From Desmodus rotundus (Eukaryota; Chordata; Mammalia; Chiroptera; Phyllostomidae): DNA of 64,000 nucleotides. The position numbers were made by a program, and so were the translations under genes. A model generated the notes under the pieces. The model had not been told where the DNA came from. It did not search any database and saw only the letters and a program-made list of their open reading frames with translations. How positions within the stretch are numbered: position 1 is the first letter of the stretch; each line of letters starts with the position of its first letter. Shown one piece after another: positions 10,611 through 22,589 of this stretch. Where the stretch lies: positions 100,047,951-100,111,950 of the forward strand of contig NC_071389.1 of assembly GCF_022682495.2 (NCBI RefSeq), read 5' to 3'.

Positions 10611-12622
10611 TTTAGGTGACTCTTTTTGTTTGTTTCTGCACTTCCTGATGTTTCCTTTTGCTAGCTATCTTTGTAGGTTGAACTCTATGGTAGGAATTCT
10701 ATGGGGTTCAGTGGTGTGGTCTTTGATCCTCTTTCTGGATGCTCTATGTTTGCCCTTTCTTCTCTTTGTGTGGACTCTCTTGTGTCTGTTGTTACCTTTT
10801 TGGGGTTCCTTTGTTGATGGTTTCTCTCCTCCAGCAGGTATACTGATGTTCACAGCTCCTATTTATTCTTGTATGTGATCATTGGCAAAGGGTAGTCAAA
10901 ATGGATTAAGGCAGAGGGAGAATATTTTATGGGATTTAGAATACCAGCAAGTGGAGAGGAGATAGGAGATTCTTTGGATAAGTATAGCATTAACTGTTAT
11001 ATTTCACCCAACTAGCCACTTTTCATAAAAGGTGACAGAGAAATAAGACTCTTGTTAGAGGGGAGGTGGCTTGTGAGATGAAATCAGAAAACAGAGTGCT
11101 TGTACAAAGTTAGATGATGAGATATAGTGAGAGTAAAGGATAGAAAGTAGGCATAGTGTGAGAGAGAATAGAGTTAACCACAATAATAATACTCAGGAAT
11201 AAAAGTGAAGAAAGCTAAGATCAGGGACGGTTGCTATGTAGTATATACAATTGTATGGAACAATGATTTACAATAGTACTGGAACAATAATAATATGAGA
11301 AGAAATATATGATTTGGATGACCAGGCTAGAAAGCACACGATCAAGAGTAGTGTATTATTGGGACACAAGTTGAAAGAAGGAAAATTAAAATACAATAAA
11401 GAGAGAATAAGGAAAACCAGTCAAACAATGCAATTAAACAGAAATAAGATGAGGAAAACTAAACATAAGGAAGAGAAGTTAAAAAAAATACTAATAAAAT
11501 AAAAGTGGTAAAAACAATGAAAATAATAATAACAATACACATAAGCAATAAAGTGCCAGCTCGATGGGCTAGCAAGCTGACATTTGTTTCAGTTTCTCAA
11601 TTTTGGGGGTTAGCCTTGTGCTGTCCCTCTGGATCTATCTCTGGACCCTTCGTTACTACTCCTTGTCCTGTTTTCTCACTTGGGGGAAGAAAAAAAAAAG
11701 GAAAAAAAAGAGAGAGGGAAGAAAAAAATAAGCCTTCTGGTGACTTTAAACCTATTCAGCAAGTTCTGCTGGTCTTCCTGGATGCCACAGGAATAAGGGG
11801 GCTGAGCTTCTCTTTTTTCCCTTCCTATGTATTTGAGAGGATAAGGACCAGGTCTGGGCTGTAATATTCAGTTGCCCAGCATCTGGCTGAGGACCTCCGT
11901 GAGCTAACAGGATCAAATCAGCCACTCAGCCTCTGGGCACACAGCACAAGTCAAACTCAGGTGCAATGTTCCACTCAACCACTCAGTCTCTGAACGTGAG
12001 CTGCTCAAATCACCCTCGGGGTGAGCCAGCCTCTGCTTGAGAGTTCCTTACAAAGCAGCTGCCTGCTGTTCTTAACAAGCGCAAGTCTTTTCACATAGCC
12101 CAACCTTCCAACCAGTCCAGACACTATCTGAGTCAGGGTCTGACATAGCCCAACTCCTCCCTTCTCCAGGTATCACCCGGCACCCCAATTTCTCTGGTGC
12201 TGGTGTCCACAGTCCCAGCAGATGTGTACCACCTCTGTGAGTCTCCCACTTCATCTCTATTCTCCCCAGCGACTTCCAGCATCCAGGTCCCTCTTAGTTC
12301 TTGGCTACCCTCCCTGCTCTGATAGGGGAGGGAGCTGGTGATCTAACTCTCCTCCCCATATCCTGTGGCAGGTGCTGGGCTGGGGGCCACAGTGGCCTAG
12401 GTCCCTGCACAGATCCCAGGGACCTTACCATCCCAGCACAATCTCTTTACTGTGTGTTTTTCAATGTCCTCTACGGTTTTTTGCATCCAAACTTCATATA
12501 AGCTGAGATTCTGTTGGCTATTCACTCTGTTCCTCTGAAGAACAGCTAGGTGTTCCCACTGGGCACAGGGAAAACTGGGCTCTGCTCCCACCTACCTTGC
12601 TGCCATCTTGCGCAATTTCCCC
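10611..12622 (-). promoter_or_regulatory. L1 (C) 5'UTR
   Basis: An AT-rich inner part (10870-11560) and GC-richer outer part (11570-12610) are shared, in the same order, with L1 H at 52380-56645. For example both copies have 'atatttcacccaactag' at about 11001 and 52449. A YY1-type AAGATGGCAGC lies on the minus strand at 12599-12609. I see no gene; the short open frames here are chance. Confidence 0.6.
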
Positions 12623-12951
12623 TCATTATTTCTTCAAAGGAGATCTATATTTTATCTGGTTACAGAACTATTTCTGCTACTTACAAATTTGAATTAATAT
12701 CACTTTAACATGAAAAGATGATTTTAGAATAATACAATGTTTGTTAAGAAATCTGTAAATGACAGTCAATAATGTTGTAATACCTATGAATAGTGCCAGA
12801 TGGGTACTTGGTTTATTAGCAGGATCACTTTGTAAGGTACATAAATGTCTAATAACTATGTTGCCCACCTGAAACTATTTCAGGTTGCCATAGTATGGCA
12901 ACTATAATTTAAAAATAAAAATAAATTAACTAATTAAAAATAAATTTGTAG
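12623..12951 (+). repeat. Old L1 3'UTR remnant (about 12760-12950)
   Basis: 12623-12759 shows nothing I can assign. From about 12760 the sequence 'gccagatgggtacttgg', 'ggatcactttgtaaggta' and 'cacctgaaactatt', then an A-rich tail, parallels 62340-62480 in order and spacing. I take both as the 3' end of an old mammalian L1 on the plus strand. Family-level identity is from memory only. Confidence 0.5.
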
Positions 12952-13160
12952 CCCCAGCTTGTGTGGTTCAGTTGTTTGGGCACTGGTCTGTGTACCAGAG
13001 GGTCACCAGTTCAGTTCCTGGCTGGGGCACATGCCTGCGTTGTGGGCCAGGTCCCTAGTGTGGGGTGCATGGGAGGCAGATACACATTGATGTTTCTCTT
13101 CCTCTCTTCTCCCTTCCCTCCCCTTGGAAGAATAAGAATAATCTTGAATGAGTAAATAAA
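12952..13160 (+). repeat. Ves SINE
   Basis: tRNA-derived head 'gccccagcttgtgtggttcag' with an A-box-like stretch and a B-box-like 'gttcagttcctggctgggg', then 'acatgcctgcgttgtgggcc', 'tacacattgatgtttctctt', C/T-rich tract and an A-rich tail. Divergent from the consensus ('ggttcaattcc'). Confidence 0.9.
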
Positions 13161-13663
13161 TCTGTAAATAGAGCTGAGACAACATATTTTCACATGCATT
13201 GACAGACACTAGTCATGGGCGATGCAGTGCACATTTTGGGTGTTTTTGAAATTTGTGTGAATGAACCTGATAATTACCATGGAGTATAGTACTATGGAGA
13301 TAAAATTGGGCTGAAGTTAACAAGGGATCATTCTTCTTTGGGCTTCAGCTCTGATAATTGGGGTGTGCTTAGATTCACACTGCTTTTATATTAAGACCTC
13401 ACCAGTGTTTCTCCTTACTAACTAAAAGAAGGGATGGGAACATTTATGTGAAAATAAGATAAGAAGTTTCTACTTTTTTATCAATATAATTCATTTTGCA
13501 CAGGTAATTTTCTTCCTTAATTAATATATAATATAGAAAGATAATTTGTTTTATTTAGCCACTTGAAATATTTTTAGGAAATGATAAATGTTTAGTATAT
13601 TTGTTTTTAATATAATTAATATATTTTATATTTATATAATTTGTTTTTAATAAATACATTTTT
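13161..13663. other. No recognisable feature
   Basis: AT-rich DNA with no open frame of note and no repeat that I can name. The end (13540-13663) is a run of simple AT-rich sequence just before an L1 tail. Confidence 0.6.
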
Positions 13664-13763
13664 AATTGATATTCAACTATAGTTGTCTTGATTTTCCCCT
13701 TACCATACTCCCTGCCCCACCCCTCTGTGACTCCTACCCTCCACACTATCCCCTCAAAGTTCC
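13664..13763 (-). mobile_element. L1 3'UTR tail fragment
   Basis: Reversed L1 terminus 'tatagttgtcttgattttcc' (13679 on) followed by the C-rich complement of the G-rich 3'UTR up to about 13760. At 13763 the sequence switches to plus-strand L1. Confidence 0.65.
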
Positions 13764-14025
13764 TGCCTTTTGTGACAGCATGGATGAGTCTGGAAAGCAT
13801 TATGCTAAGTGAAATAAGCCAGGCAGTGAAAGATAAATACCTTGTGATCTCACCTATAAGTGGAACCTAGTCAACAAAACAAACAAGCAAGCAAAATATA
13901 ACCAGAGACATTGAAATGAAGAACAAACTGATAGTAACCATGGGGGAGAGGGAAAGGAATAATACAGGAAAATAGATGAAAGGCTATCAGGGAACATGTA
14001 TAAAGGACCTGTGGACAAAGCGTTA
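13764..14025 (+). mobile_element. L1 3' end (ORF2 last codons and 3'UTR part)
   Basis: Begins in the last 35 codons of ORF2 ([33 protein letters not shown], about 13763-13868) and continues into 3'UTR ('aaccagagacattgaaatga', 13900) until about 14025, where it abuts ORF2 RT sequence of the next L1 without a poly-A. This is a partial copy. Confidence 0.75.
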
Positions 14026-16285
14026 GGTACAGCACCCATTTATGATAAAAACACTCAGCAAAGTGGGAGTAGAAGGAACATATCTCAAAATAATAAAGGC
14101 CATATATGAAAACCTACAGCCAACATCGTATTTAACAGACAAAAACTAAAAGCTTTCCCTTTAAGATCAGAAAGAAGACAAGGACGTCCACTTTGATCAC
14201 TTCTCTTCAACATAGTAATGGAAGTCATAGCAGCAGCAATCAGATAAGAAGAAGAAAAAAGGGATAAAAATTGGAAAGGAGGAAGTAAGACTGTCATTAT
14301 TTGCAGATGACAAGATAGTGTACATAGCAACCTGTATAGATTCCACTAAAAAAATTACTTGACCTAATAAGCGAATTTGGCAAAACAGCAGGATACAAAG
14401 TTGATATTCAGAAATCAAAGGCATTTTTGTATACCAACAATGAAATATCAGAAACAGAAATCTGGAAAATTTCCCATTTGCAGTAACAACAAGAAAAATA
14501 AATTATTTAGGAATAAACATAACCAGGGAGGTGCAATACCTATACTCAGAAAACTACAGAACACTAAAGAAAGAAATTAAGAAGAACACAAATAAGTGGA
14601 AGCTTATATATACCACGTTCATGAATTGGAAGAATTAACATCATCAAAATGTCCATACTATGCAAAGCAATTTATAGATTCAATGCAATCGCTATTAAAA
14701 TACCAATGACATATTTCACAAATATAGAACAAACATTTCAAAAATTTATATGGAACCAGAAATGACTCCAAATAGCTGCAGCAATTTTGAGAAAGAAGAA
14801 CGAAGTAGGAGGCATCACCATACCTGACATCAAACTATATTACAAGGCCACGGTAACCAAAGCAGTCTGGTACTGGTATTGAACAGACACATATATCAGT
14901 GGAGCAGAAAAGAGATCCCGGAAACAAACCCAAGTGTCTAATATTTGACAAAGGGGACAGAAGCATAAAATGCAGTAAAAATAGCCTTCTCAACAGATGG
15001 TGTTGGGAAATCTGCACAGCTACATGCAAAAAAAAAAAAAAAAAAGAAGAAAGAAAGAAACTTGGCGACAATTTTACACCATACACAAAAGTAAACTCAA
15101 GATGGCTAAAAGACTTAAATATAAATCATGATACTATAAATGTTGTAGAGGAGAACATAGGCAGGAAAATCTCAGATATTCCATGCAGCAATATTTTCAC
15201 TGATATATCCCCTAGAACAAGAAACATAAAGGAAAGAAGAAACAAATGGGACTTCATCAAAATAAAAAGGTTGCTAAATAAAACATTACTAAAATGAAAA
15301 GGGAACCAACTGTAGGGGGAAAATATGTTTGCCAGTGTTATCTAGGTAAAGGGTTTGATCTCCAAAATATATAAAATTGACAGGATTCTTCTCCAGGAAA
15401 ACAAATAATCCAATTAAAAATGGGAAAAGGACATGAATATACATTTCTTGAAGGAGGACATACAGAGGGCCCAGAGACATATGAAAGGATGCTCAGCATC
15501 AGTAGCCATCAGAGAGATGCAAATTAAAGCCACAGTGAGATATCACTTCACACCAGTCAGAAGGTCCATTATAAATATATCAACAAACAATAAGTGCTAT
15601 TGAGGTTGTGGAGAAAAAGGAACCCTGGTACATAGTTGGTGGGAATGCAGACTGGTGCAGCCACTGTGGAAAACAGTATGGAATTTTCTCAATAAATTGT
15701 AAATGGAACTGCCGTTTGATCCAGCAATTCCACTGCTGGGATTATATCCTAAGAACCCTGAAACACCAATCCAAAAGAACCTATGCACCCCAATGTTCAT
15801 AACAGCACAATTTACAATAGCCAAGTGCTGGATGTAACCTAGATGCCCATCAGTAAATGAGAGAATCAAAAAACTGTGGTACACAATAGAATACTATGCA
15901 ATAGAAAGAAAGAAGGAGCTCTTACCCTTCATGACAGCATGGATTGATTTGGAGAGCATTATGCTAAGTCAAGTAAGTCAGGCAGTGAAAAACAAATACC
16001 ATATGATCTCACCTATAAGTGGAACCTAATCAACAAAACAAACAAGTAAGCATTATGTAACCAGAGACACTGAAATGAAGAACAAACTGACAGTCACCAG
16101 AGGGGAGGTGTGAGGGAAATAATGGGGAGATAAGGGAAAGGGTTGTCAAAGAACATGTATAAAGGACCCATGGACAGAACCAAAGTGGTGTAGGATTGAG
16201 AGTTGGAGGTGGGGGCGGGTGGGGCTGGGGAAAGTGGTTCTAGGAAAATGGAGATAACTGTATTCGAACAACAATAAAAAGAAAG
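14026..16285 (+). mobile_element. L1 (K): ORF2 RT to 3' end, decayed
   Basis: Plus-strand ORF2 from just before the RT catalytic box (about 14290-14330, box destroyed: 'gcagatgacaagatagtgta' reads ADDKIVY). It continues through [23 protein letters not shown] (14376-14445), [25 protein letters not shown] (14670-14740), [24 protein letters not shown] (14810-14880), INSRWLKDLNINH (15090-15130), and the Cys-rich C-terminus (CWRGCGEK..., 15595-15670). The ORF2 end (ISPISGT) is at about 16003-16025 and the 3'UTR to about 16285. There are numerous stops and shifts and an A17 tract near 15031. Non-functional. Confidence 0.85.
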
Positions 16286-16671
16286 AGAGAGCTCCTACCC
16301 TTTGCGACACCATGGATGGAACTGGAAAGCATTATGCTAAGCAAAATAAGCCAAGCAGTGAAAGACAAATACCATATGATCTCACCTTTAACAGGAACAT
16401 AATCAACAAAAGAAGCAAACAAGCAAACAAGCAAAATATAACCAAAGACACTGAAGTTGAGAACAGGCTGACAGTGAACAGAGGGGAGAGGGGAGGGAAT
16501 TTAAGGGGAAAAGAGTGAAGGGTTTGCAGGAACAATTATAAAGGTCACATGGACAATAACGGCGGGGGTGGAAACAGGAGGGAGGTGGGGAGGGCTGGGG
16601 GGTTGGGCTGGGGTGGGGGGGGAAAGGTAGAAAACTGTACTTGAACAACAATAAAAATTTAAAAAATATAT
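16286..16671 (+). mobile_element. 5'-truncated L1 3' end
   Basis: A second L1 3' end follows directly. ORF2 resumes at [19 protein letters not shown] (16290-16345) and ends in MISPLTGT (16375-16399). The 3'UTR ('aaccaaagacactgaagttg', G-rich block 16560-16625) ends at 16637-16671 with 'ttgaacaacaataaaaattt' and A-rich sequence. It probably inserted into the A-rich tail of element K. Confidence 0.85.
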
Positions 16672-16699
16672 GAACTATAAATAAAAGAAGAGAACTTTA

Positions 16700-18161
16700 A
16701 AAATGATTAAAAATCTTAAGGAAAATATATATCCAAGGTTCTTCATGGACACCCCCAGCTCAAAAACTCAAGATATTTCCTCATATATATGTAGTTACTC
16801 TTGGTATCTGAGCCGTTTATAGAATGGAATAAGGCCATTTGTTTGGCAGTTCCTAGTGCTGCTTTCTTTGCTTTTTGTCTGTTCTAATTCCCTGTGTGAT
16901 AGGGGATATATCCTTCTGGTGGCCTTTGCAATGCATGACTAACACTTTCTCCAGGAGCTTAACTGCTTCCAACAGGTTTAGGATTTCTGGCCCATGTTTA
17001 ATGTGGGAATTATTAACAGTGAGGAGCCCCACTTTCTTTCCATATGGCATCATTAGCATGTAGAACAAGAAAGGCACATTTGGAATCTGTATAGATAACA
17101 ATCATTTTTCCTTGTCTTAGGATGAGAGCTCAGGTAAGGGCTATAACTTTAGTCATTTGGGTCTGGGTCGAGGGTAGAAGAGGTCATGCCTTGATGGTAT
17201 TATATGAACTAACATATCTTGCTTTTTGCTGTCCATTCTGCAAAAAGCTTCTTCCATTCATGAACCATCATTTGTCAGGATTTTCTAAGGGTTGGTACAG
17301 CAAATCTATATTGCTTGAGTAGTTAAGACTGATTACTTTTGAAGAGAACTGGGCTAAATCAGGACATGATTCTGTGGGCATCAAGAAAGCTGGATTTAAA
17401 GTATTAGAGCTTTGTTAGCTCTTTAATGTGAATTTCTTATAATTTTCAAATGTCACAAAATATTTCTTTGATTGTTTTTCAACCATTAAAAATGTAAAAC
17501 CCATTTTTAGCTAGCAAGACTTACAAAAACAGATTTGGCCTGTGAACCATAGTTTGCTGAACCCTGAAATAAATTGTGTATGTTTCTTGATTCATTCTAA
17601 CTGCCTGCCTGACAAAAATTCACCTTCTTACAAGTCTAACTCTGTCCAAAACTTTAACCTAAATGCTTCCCCCAAAAAAAAGATTAAAAAAATAAAAAAT
17701 AAAGTATTAGAGGTTTTTATAGTTATTTTAGGATAATCCTGAAGTAGGGCTTGGCATTTAGTTAATCTGTTTCCTATTAGCTAGAGATGTCTCTTTATTT
17801 CTAATATTCCCTTTACCTGATACTGGCTTAGAATTTCTAACTTTTGCCCAAGAGTTAATCTGGTAGATTCTTCAGTTAACATAGCTACAGCTGTGATTGC
17901 CCTTAAACACAGAGGTCATACTGATGCTACATTGTCCAGTTTCTTAGAGAAATATGAAACTGTCCAGGGCTCTGGTCAGGGCCTAATGACTGTAGTAGAA
18001 CCAAAACTATTTCCTACTTTTCTGCTACATATAAGGAGAAATGTTTATTTAAGTCAGGGATACTTAAATCTGGGGCCTCAACCAAAGCCTGCTTAATTTT
18101 GTTAAAGACCTGATTATGTTCCTTTTCCCATACACTAGGTTCAGTGTCTGGTCCTGTAGTA
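16700..18161 (-). pseudogene. ERV pol remnant: RT C-terminal part, connection and RNase H
   Basis: The clearest piece is the minus-strand frame at 17101-16853, which contains a KKVGLLTVNNSHIKHGPEIL stretch and an HCKGHQKDISPITQG segment. I recognise this as the C-terminal part of a gammaretroviral-type RNase H, including the conserved GHQK loop. Upstream (17100-18161) are short RT thumb and connection pieces in several frames. Stops and shifts occur throughout. It ends at the target duplication of the solo LTR at 18168. RNase H would have degraded the RNA strand of the RNA:DNA hybrid during reverse transcription; this copy is dead. Confidence 0.75.
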
Positions 18162-18167
18162 ACCTCA

Positions 18168-18985
18168 TGTTGGGAACTGCCCTGCCTGGTTTCAGAGGCT
18201 GTAACCCCCCATGGTTAAGGCTGAGTCAGAGTTGGGACCATAAGCCATTAAGGAGACAAAGCGTATCTCCCTGGCAGGGGTGCCATTTCTGCCCACTTCA
18301 CTTCACCCTGCTTGGCCCTGAGCTTGACCAGTTAGCCAATGACGGGTAAGATTCCACAAGGGAGGAACAACCTAAGACAGGTGTGGTCACGAAAAAGGCC
18401 CACAGGGAAGGACTCAGGGGGCTATAGAAAAAGGGGGTGATGGACCCTCACCCCTCGGCTTTGACATAGCCTGAGTCCTCATTCTGTCTGCAAGAAGTCT
18501 CCTGATCTCTTGGCTGCCTTACTTCCCTTGCCTGACTTAAGACTGAAACAATGACAGAGGGCAGTGCAGTCCTGTGCTGGAAAGGGCAGATTCCCCAGGG
18601 GCGATCAGGCCTAAGAAAGAATGCATACAATCCTGTAAAACCTGCTTTGTTTATACCCTCAACTTAAATGATAAGGGTCCAGGGTGGAAATGAATTTGTT
18701 TCCCAAAGTTTTGTAGCCCTTTAACTAACTGACCCTAACTCAGAATAAGCCCTCAAAGTTCTTTATATGTTATCTATTGTTTGACCCCTACTGCCTGACA
18801 ATGATTGATGAGCTTTACCTGTATCCCTGTGCAAAATGAACCTAATAAAAGCCCATGGAGGAAAAGGCTCTTGGCCCTTCTCCTTTGAGAGATCGTCCAC
18901 CCCTCCTCCCCAAGCAGATCATGTCTTGGTAGACTTATTCTCATCCGTGGTGGATTCGGGGCTCTTTGGGCAGAGCCCCACCACA
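18168..18985 (+). mobile_element. Solo LTR, family 1 (about 820 bp, class-II-like)
   Basis: Starts TGTTGGGAACTGCC and ends CCCACCACA. Flanks read ACCTCA (18162-18167) and GCCTCA (18986-18991), a 6-bp target duplication with one mismatch. The AATAAA polyadenylation signal is at 18844-18849. A related copy lies inverted at 62991-63818 with a perfect 6-bp duplication. Six-base duplications are typical of class-II (betaretrovirus/ERVK-type) integration. It sits inside ERV pol, so it is younger than that provirus. Confidence 0.88.
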
Positions 18986-18991
18986 GCCTCA

Positions 18992-19497
18992 TATAAAGGT
19001 TTGACAATTAGGCCAAAGTTAAGGATCCAAATTCTGTAAAACCCAGCCATTCCTAGAATGAAATGGAGTTGTTATTTAGTGGCAGAAAGTGTTAGGTCAG
19101 TTATGGCTTTAATTCTTTCTGTGAGAGTTGACTAGATCCAGGTTTAAGATATATCCCAAATAGTTTACTTTTGGGAGGGTAATGTGAGCCTTCTTTGATA
19201 CCAAATATCTTCTTTCAACTAGAAATCCAGAGTTTAGGTGATATTTTGATCAGAAGCTTCCTTGAAGGGCTGAAGATTAGTATATCTTCTACATATCTTT
19301 TCTATACTCTAACAAAGAGATGGAGATTCTTCCTGAATCCTTGTGGTAATATAGTTCAAGTATATTTTTGGTGTACCATCATCTTTGGATCAGTCCTCTC
19401 AAAAGAAAACATATACTGACAGCCAGTCTGCAAAGGGATGCAAAAGAAAGCATCTTTAAATCTAGTACTGAATACTACTTGGTACCATGACATATTT
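18992..19497 (-). pseudogene. ERV pol remnant: RT palm with mutated catalytic box
   Basis: Reading the minus strand down from 19497: a WYQVVFSTRFKDAFFCIPL stretch keeps the first catalytic Asp (about 19440-19497), followed by FSFERTDPK near 19380-19410. At 19295-19281 the RT catalytic box reads YVEDI, so the first Asp of the usual Y-x-D-D is Glu. Flanked on one side by the solo LTR at 18168-18985 and on the other by the hAT element (19506-24214), whose removal rejoins this to 24223 onward. RT copies the viral RNA into DNA; this copy has lost the active site and frame. Confidence 0.8.
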
Positions 19498-19961
19498 GTG
19501 AAAGCCAGGGATGTCCAACCTTTTGGCATCTCTGGGCCACACTGGGAGAAGAGTTGTCTTGGGACACACATTAAATAAACAAACACTAATGAGAACTGAT
19601 GAGCCAAAAAAAAGGTCTGAGCATAATTTTTGTGATATCTGTCACCAAAGATAAGCAAAAAGTTCTTCAAGTAATAACCCTAATTATGCAGCAGCCCTTT
19701 CAATAATCTTTTAAAATTGTGGAACCAGTCCCAAGTTTGTGATCACTGATATAGAAAATGTACATATGTAAGTAATAAAATGTCATTGATGTTTTTCTAT
19801 TTTTATTATAAAAGTAAAATAAAAGAGGGTAACATAAAACTAGTGGGATGTTTGACACAGTATATGAGAAACCAGTGAATCAATATATGGTTTGATAAGA
19901 AGTAGTTGCAATTCTTAGTGAGGTCTCAGAGTGCTCATCAGATTTTTTGATCCTAATTTTA

Positions 19962-21754
19962 TTTTTTTTCCATGATGCATTTATTTTTTTAAACTATATT
20001 TTATTGATTATGCTAATACAGTTTTCCCAATTCTTCCCCCTTTATCTCCTCTCTGCCCTGAGCCTCCCCAACCCTCCAGCCTTCCCCCAACCATAGTTCA
20101 TGGCAATGGGTTGTACGTATAAGTTCTTTGACTTCTCTGTTTTCTATACCATTCTTAACCTCTCCCTGTCTATTTTATGCCTATCTGTTATGTTTCTTAT
20201 TCCCTGTACTTCCCCCCCTTTATTCCCCTCCTCCTCCCCACCGTAAACCCTCCATGTGACATCCATTTTTCTGATTCTGTCCCTGTTCTAGTTGTTTGCT
20301 TAGTTTTTGTTTTCATTTTATTTTAGGTTCTGTTGTTGATAGTTGTCAGTTTCTTGTCATTGTGCTGTCCAAGGTTTGATCATCTTCATTTTCTTAGATA
20401 AGTCCCTTTGACATTTCATGTAATAAGGGTTTGGTGATGATAAACCCCTTTAACTTGACCTTATCTGGGAAGCACTTTATCTGCCCTTCCATTCTAAATG
20501 ATAGCTTTGCTGGATAGAGTCATCTGGGAAGTAGGTCCTTGCCTTTCATGACTTTGAATACTTATTTCCAGCCCTTTCTTGCCTGCAAGGTTTCTTTTGA
20601 GAAAGCAGCTGATAGTCTTATGGGCACTCCTTTGTAGGCAACTGTCTCCTTTTCTCTTGCTGCTTTTAAGATTCTCTCCTTCTCTTTAATCTTGGGTAAC
20701 TTAATAATGATGCGCCTTGGTGCGTTCCTCTTTGGGTTCAATTTCTGTGGGACTCTCTGGGCTTCCTGGACTTCCTGAAAGTCTATTTCCTTTGCAGATT
20801 GGGGAAGTTTTCCTTCATTTTTTGTTCAAGTAAGTTTTCAACTTCTTGCTCTTGTTCTTCTCCTTCTGGCACACCTAAGAGTCAGATATGGGAATTTTAA
20901 GATGTCCTGGAGGTTCCTAAGCCTGTCCTCATTTTTTTTAATTCTTGTTTCTTCATTCTGCTCTGGCTGGATGTTTATTTCTTCCTTTTGTTCCAGATCA
21001 TTGATTTGAGTCCCAATTTCCTTCCCTTCACTGTTGGTTCCCTGTGTATTTTATTTTATTTCACTTTGGGTAGCCTTCATTTGTTCCTTCATTTTGCGAC
21101 TGAGTTCAATCAGTTCTGCGAGCATCCTGATTACTAGTGTTTTGAACTCTGCATCAGATAGGTTGGCTTTCTCCTAGTCACTTAGCTGTTTTTCTGGAGT
21201 TTTCATCTGTTCTTTCATTTGGGCTATATTTCTTTGTCTCAGCACACCTATTTTGTTGCAGGGGGGCAGGGCCTTAGGTATTCACCCCCGCGAGGCAACC
21301 CTCTTTTGCGGCATTGTGGTGCTGTCTGTGGGGGAGGGGTCAGAGAGGGAACAATGCAGCTCTCTTGCTCAGCTGTAGCCCCATTTTCCAATGAACTCTG
21401 TCATGTGAGACTGAGAGTTTCTCCCCACCATGGAAACCCCTGTAGTAGTTTACAGCTAGCTTGAGTCTTTAGTTTACTGTTCAGCCAGGCCTGCTTCACT
21501 CGTGTGGTCCACCGCCTTGCCTGCACAGTCCTCCACCTTGCTGTGGGTCCTCTCAGCCCACTCAACTGCCCATCTCTGTCCCTCCTACTAGTCTGGTGAA
21601 TGTTTCTTTAACTCCTTGGTTGTCAGAGTTCCATGTGGTTTGATTTTCTGGCACTTCTGGTTGTTTATTGCTTTTAGATTGGTTGTTATCTTCCTTTTGG
21701 TTGTGCGAGGAAGAAAAGGGTTTCTACTTATGCCTCCATCTTGGATGGAACTCT
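19962..21754 (-). mobile_element. HAL1 (half-L1), decayed copy inside the hAT
   Basis: The minus strand starts near 21754 ('gagagttccatccaagatgg'), followed by a leader, ORF1 remnant (21245-20394) and a 3'UTR matching that of the HAL1 at 53077-55065, with A-rich sequence at 19962-20000. There is no ORF2. Probable 9-bp target duplication CTAATTTTA at 19953-19961 and 21755-21763. Confidence 0.85.
20394..21245 (-). pseudogene. HAL1 ORF1, decayed
   Basis: The family's start codon position is GTG here (21245-21243). It reads on in frame (LRQRNIAQMKEQMKTPEKQL) to a stop soon after. Later pieces include an LSDAEFKTLVIRML stretch near 21160-21115, the EEGEEQEQEV block near 20870-20830, a RIMIKLPKIKEKERILKAA-like stretch near 20720-20650 and the LSAAFSKETLQARKGW-like C-terminal domain near 20610-20565. 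It retains the ancestral upstream start in frame, which is useful for judging the intact copy at 53839. Many stops and shifts. Confidence 0.75.
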
Positions 21755-21970
21755 CTAATTTTAGTCTTAATGTGTTTCATTTTTGAAAATATTTGCTTAC
21801 AAATGTAGGCACTGCCAAATAGTGATGACATGAATCAGGCTTGATTGTGAAGCAAGGATATTTGTCTCTGGGAAGAAAGGACCTATAAAAGTCCAGTAAA
21901 GAGACACAATCAATTTTTTCTTTAAGGCAAATGTCAGGTTGCAGCTCTATGCATTCTATTTGAAAATTGG

Positions 21971-22033
21971 TGGGGAGAAAAGGCAGACAACTGTAATTGA
22001 ATAACAATAAAAATTTAAATAAAGAAAAGAAAA
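21971..22033 (+). mobile_element. Ultra-short (63 bp) L1 3'-end insertion
   Basis: L1 terminus 'ggcagacaactgtaattgaa' then AATAAAAATTTAAATAAAG and an A-rich end, flanked by a 9-bp duplication GAAAATTGG at 21962-21970 and 22034-22042. Inserted in the hAT element. Confidence 0.85.
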
Positions 22034-22405
22034 GAAAATTGGCAGATAATATATTTATGTTGACTGAAAATGAGTTTCAAATATAGCAAAATATTATTTC
22101 CCCAGAAATATCAAAATCTGTTTCAATTTCTTGTATCAAATTGAAAAGCAAGGGTGCATATTTTTCACTGTCCATGGGACTGTATAGCCAACATGTTGAA
22201 ATGCATAAAATTGTTTGCTTTAATTTGAACTTGCCATAATTTCAATTTCATTTAGAACACTGTTATCATTTAAAACATGGTATTGATGTTAGTTTTCACC
22301 TTGAAGATGCATGTTTTACTCATTTAAATGATGGGTTATATCCACTAAAAATGCAAAATCTGTAAGCCAGTTTTCATCATCCAGTTCCAGCACAAAAATG
22401 TCTTT

Positions 22406-22563
22406 ATTTTTTTAAAATATTTTATTTATTTATTTTTTGACAGAGGGGAAGGGAGGGAGAAAGAGAGGGAGAGAAACATCCATGTGTGTTTGCCTCTTTC
22501 ACACCCCAGGCATGTGCCCTGATTGGGGACCTGGCCTGCAACCCAGGCATGTGCCCTGACTGG
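22406..22563 (-). repeat. Ves SINE, partial
   Basis: Reverse-oriented: A-tail complement (22406-22437), G/A-rich complement of the C/T tract (22441-22473), 'gaaacatccatgtgtgtttg', then two copies of the 'caggcatgtgccctgactgg'-type segment (22508 and 22548). The tRNA-like head is missing. Flanked by a 14-bp duplication ACAAAAATGTCTTT at 22392-22405 and 22564-22577. Confidence 0.93.
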
Positions 22564-22589
22564 ACAAAAATGTCTTTCGATACCATAAA

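Larger units (their letters stand above)
9406..12622 (-). mobile_element. L1 (C), older: 5'UTR, ORF1, start of ORF2
   Basis: The minus strand starts near 12622 with GGGGAAATTGCGCAAGATGG, runs through a 5'UTR of about 2 kb, then ORF1 (10610-9693) and the first part of ORF2. It ends at about 9406 where L1 B begins. The boundary lies in the ORF2 segment after CCLQETHL, with a local duplication of 'aggtgggtc' sequence around 9498-9520. The rest of this element is not on the other side of B, so the B/C junction is not a simple nested insertion. Confidence 0.75.

Noticed and set aside
13664..14025. Possible twin-primed L1 (minus segment followed by plus segment)
   Set aside because: The minus part contains the L1 3' terminus itself, so the two arms are not adjacent segments of one L1; two separate insertions are more likely.
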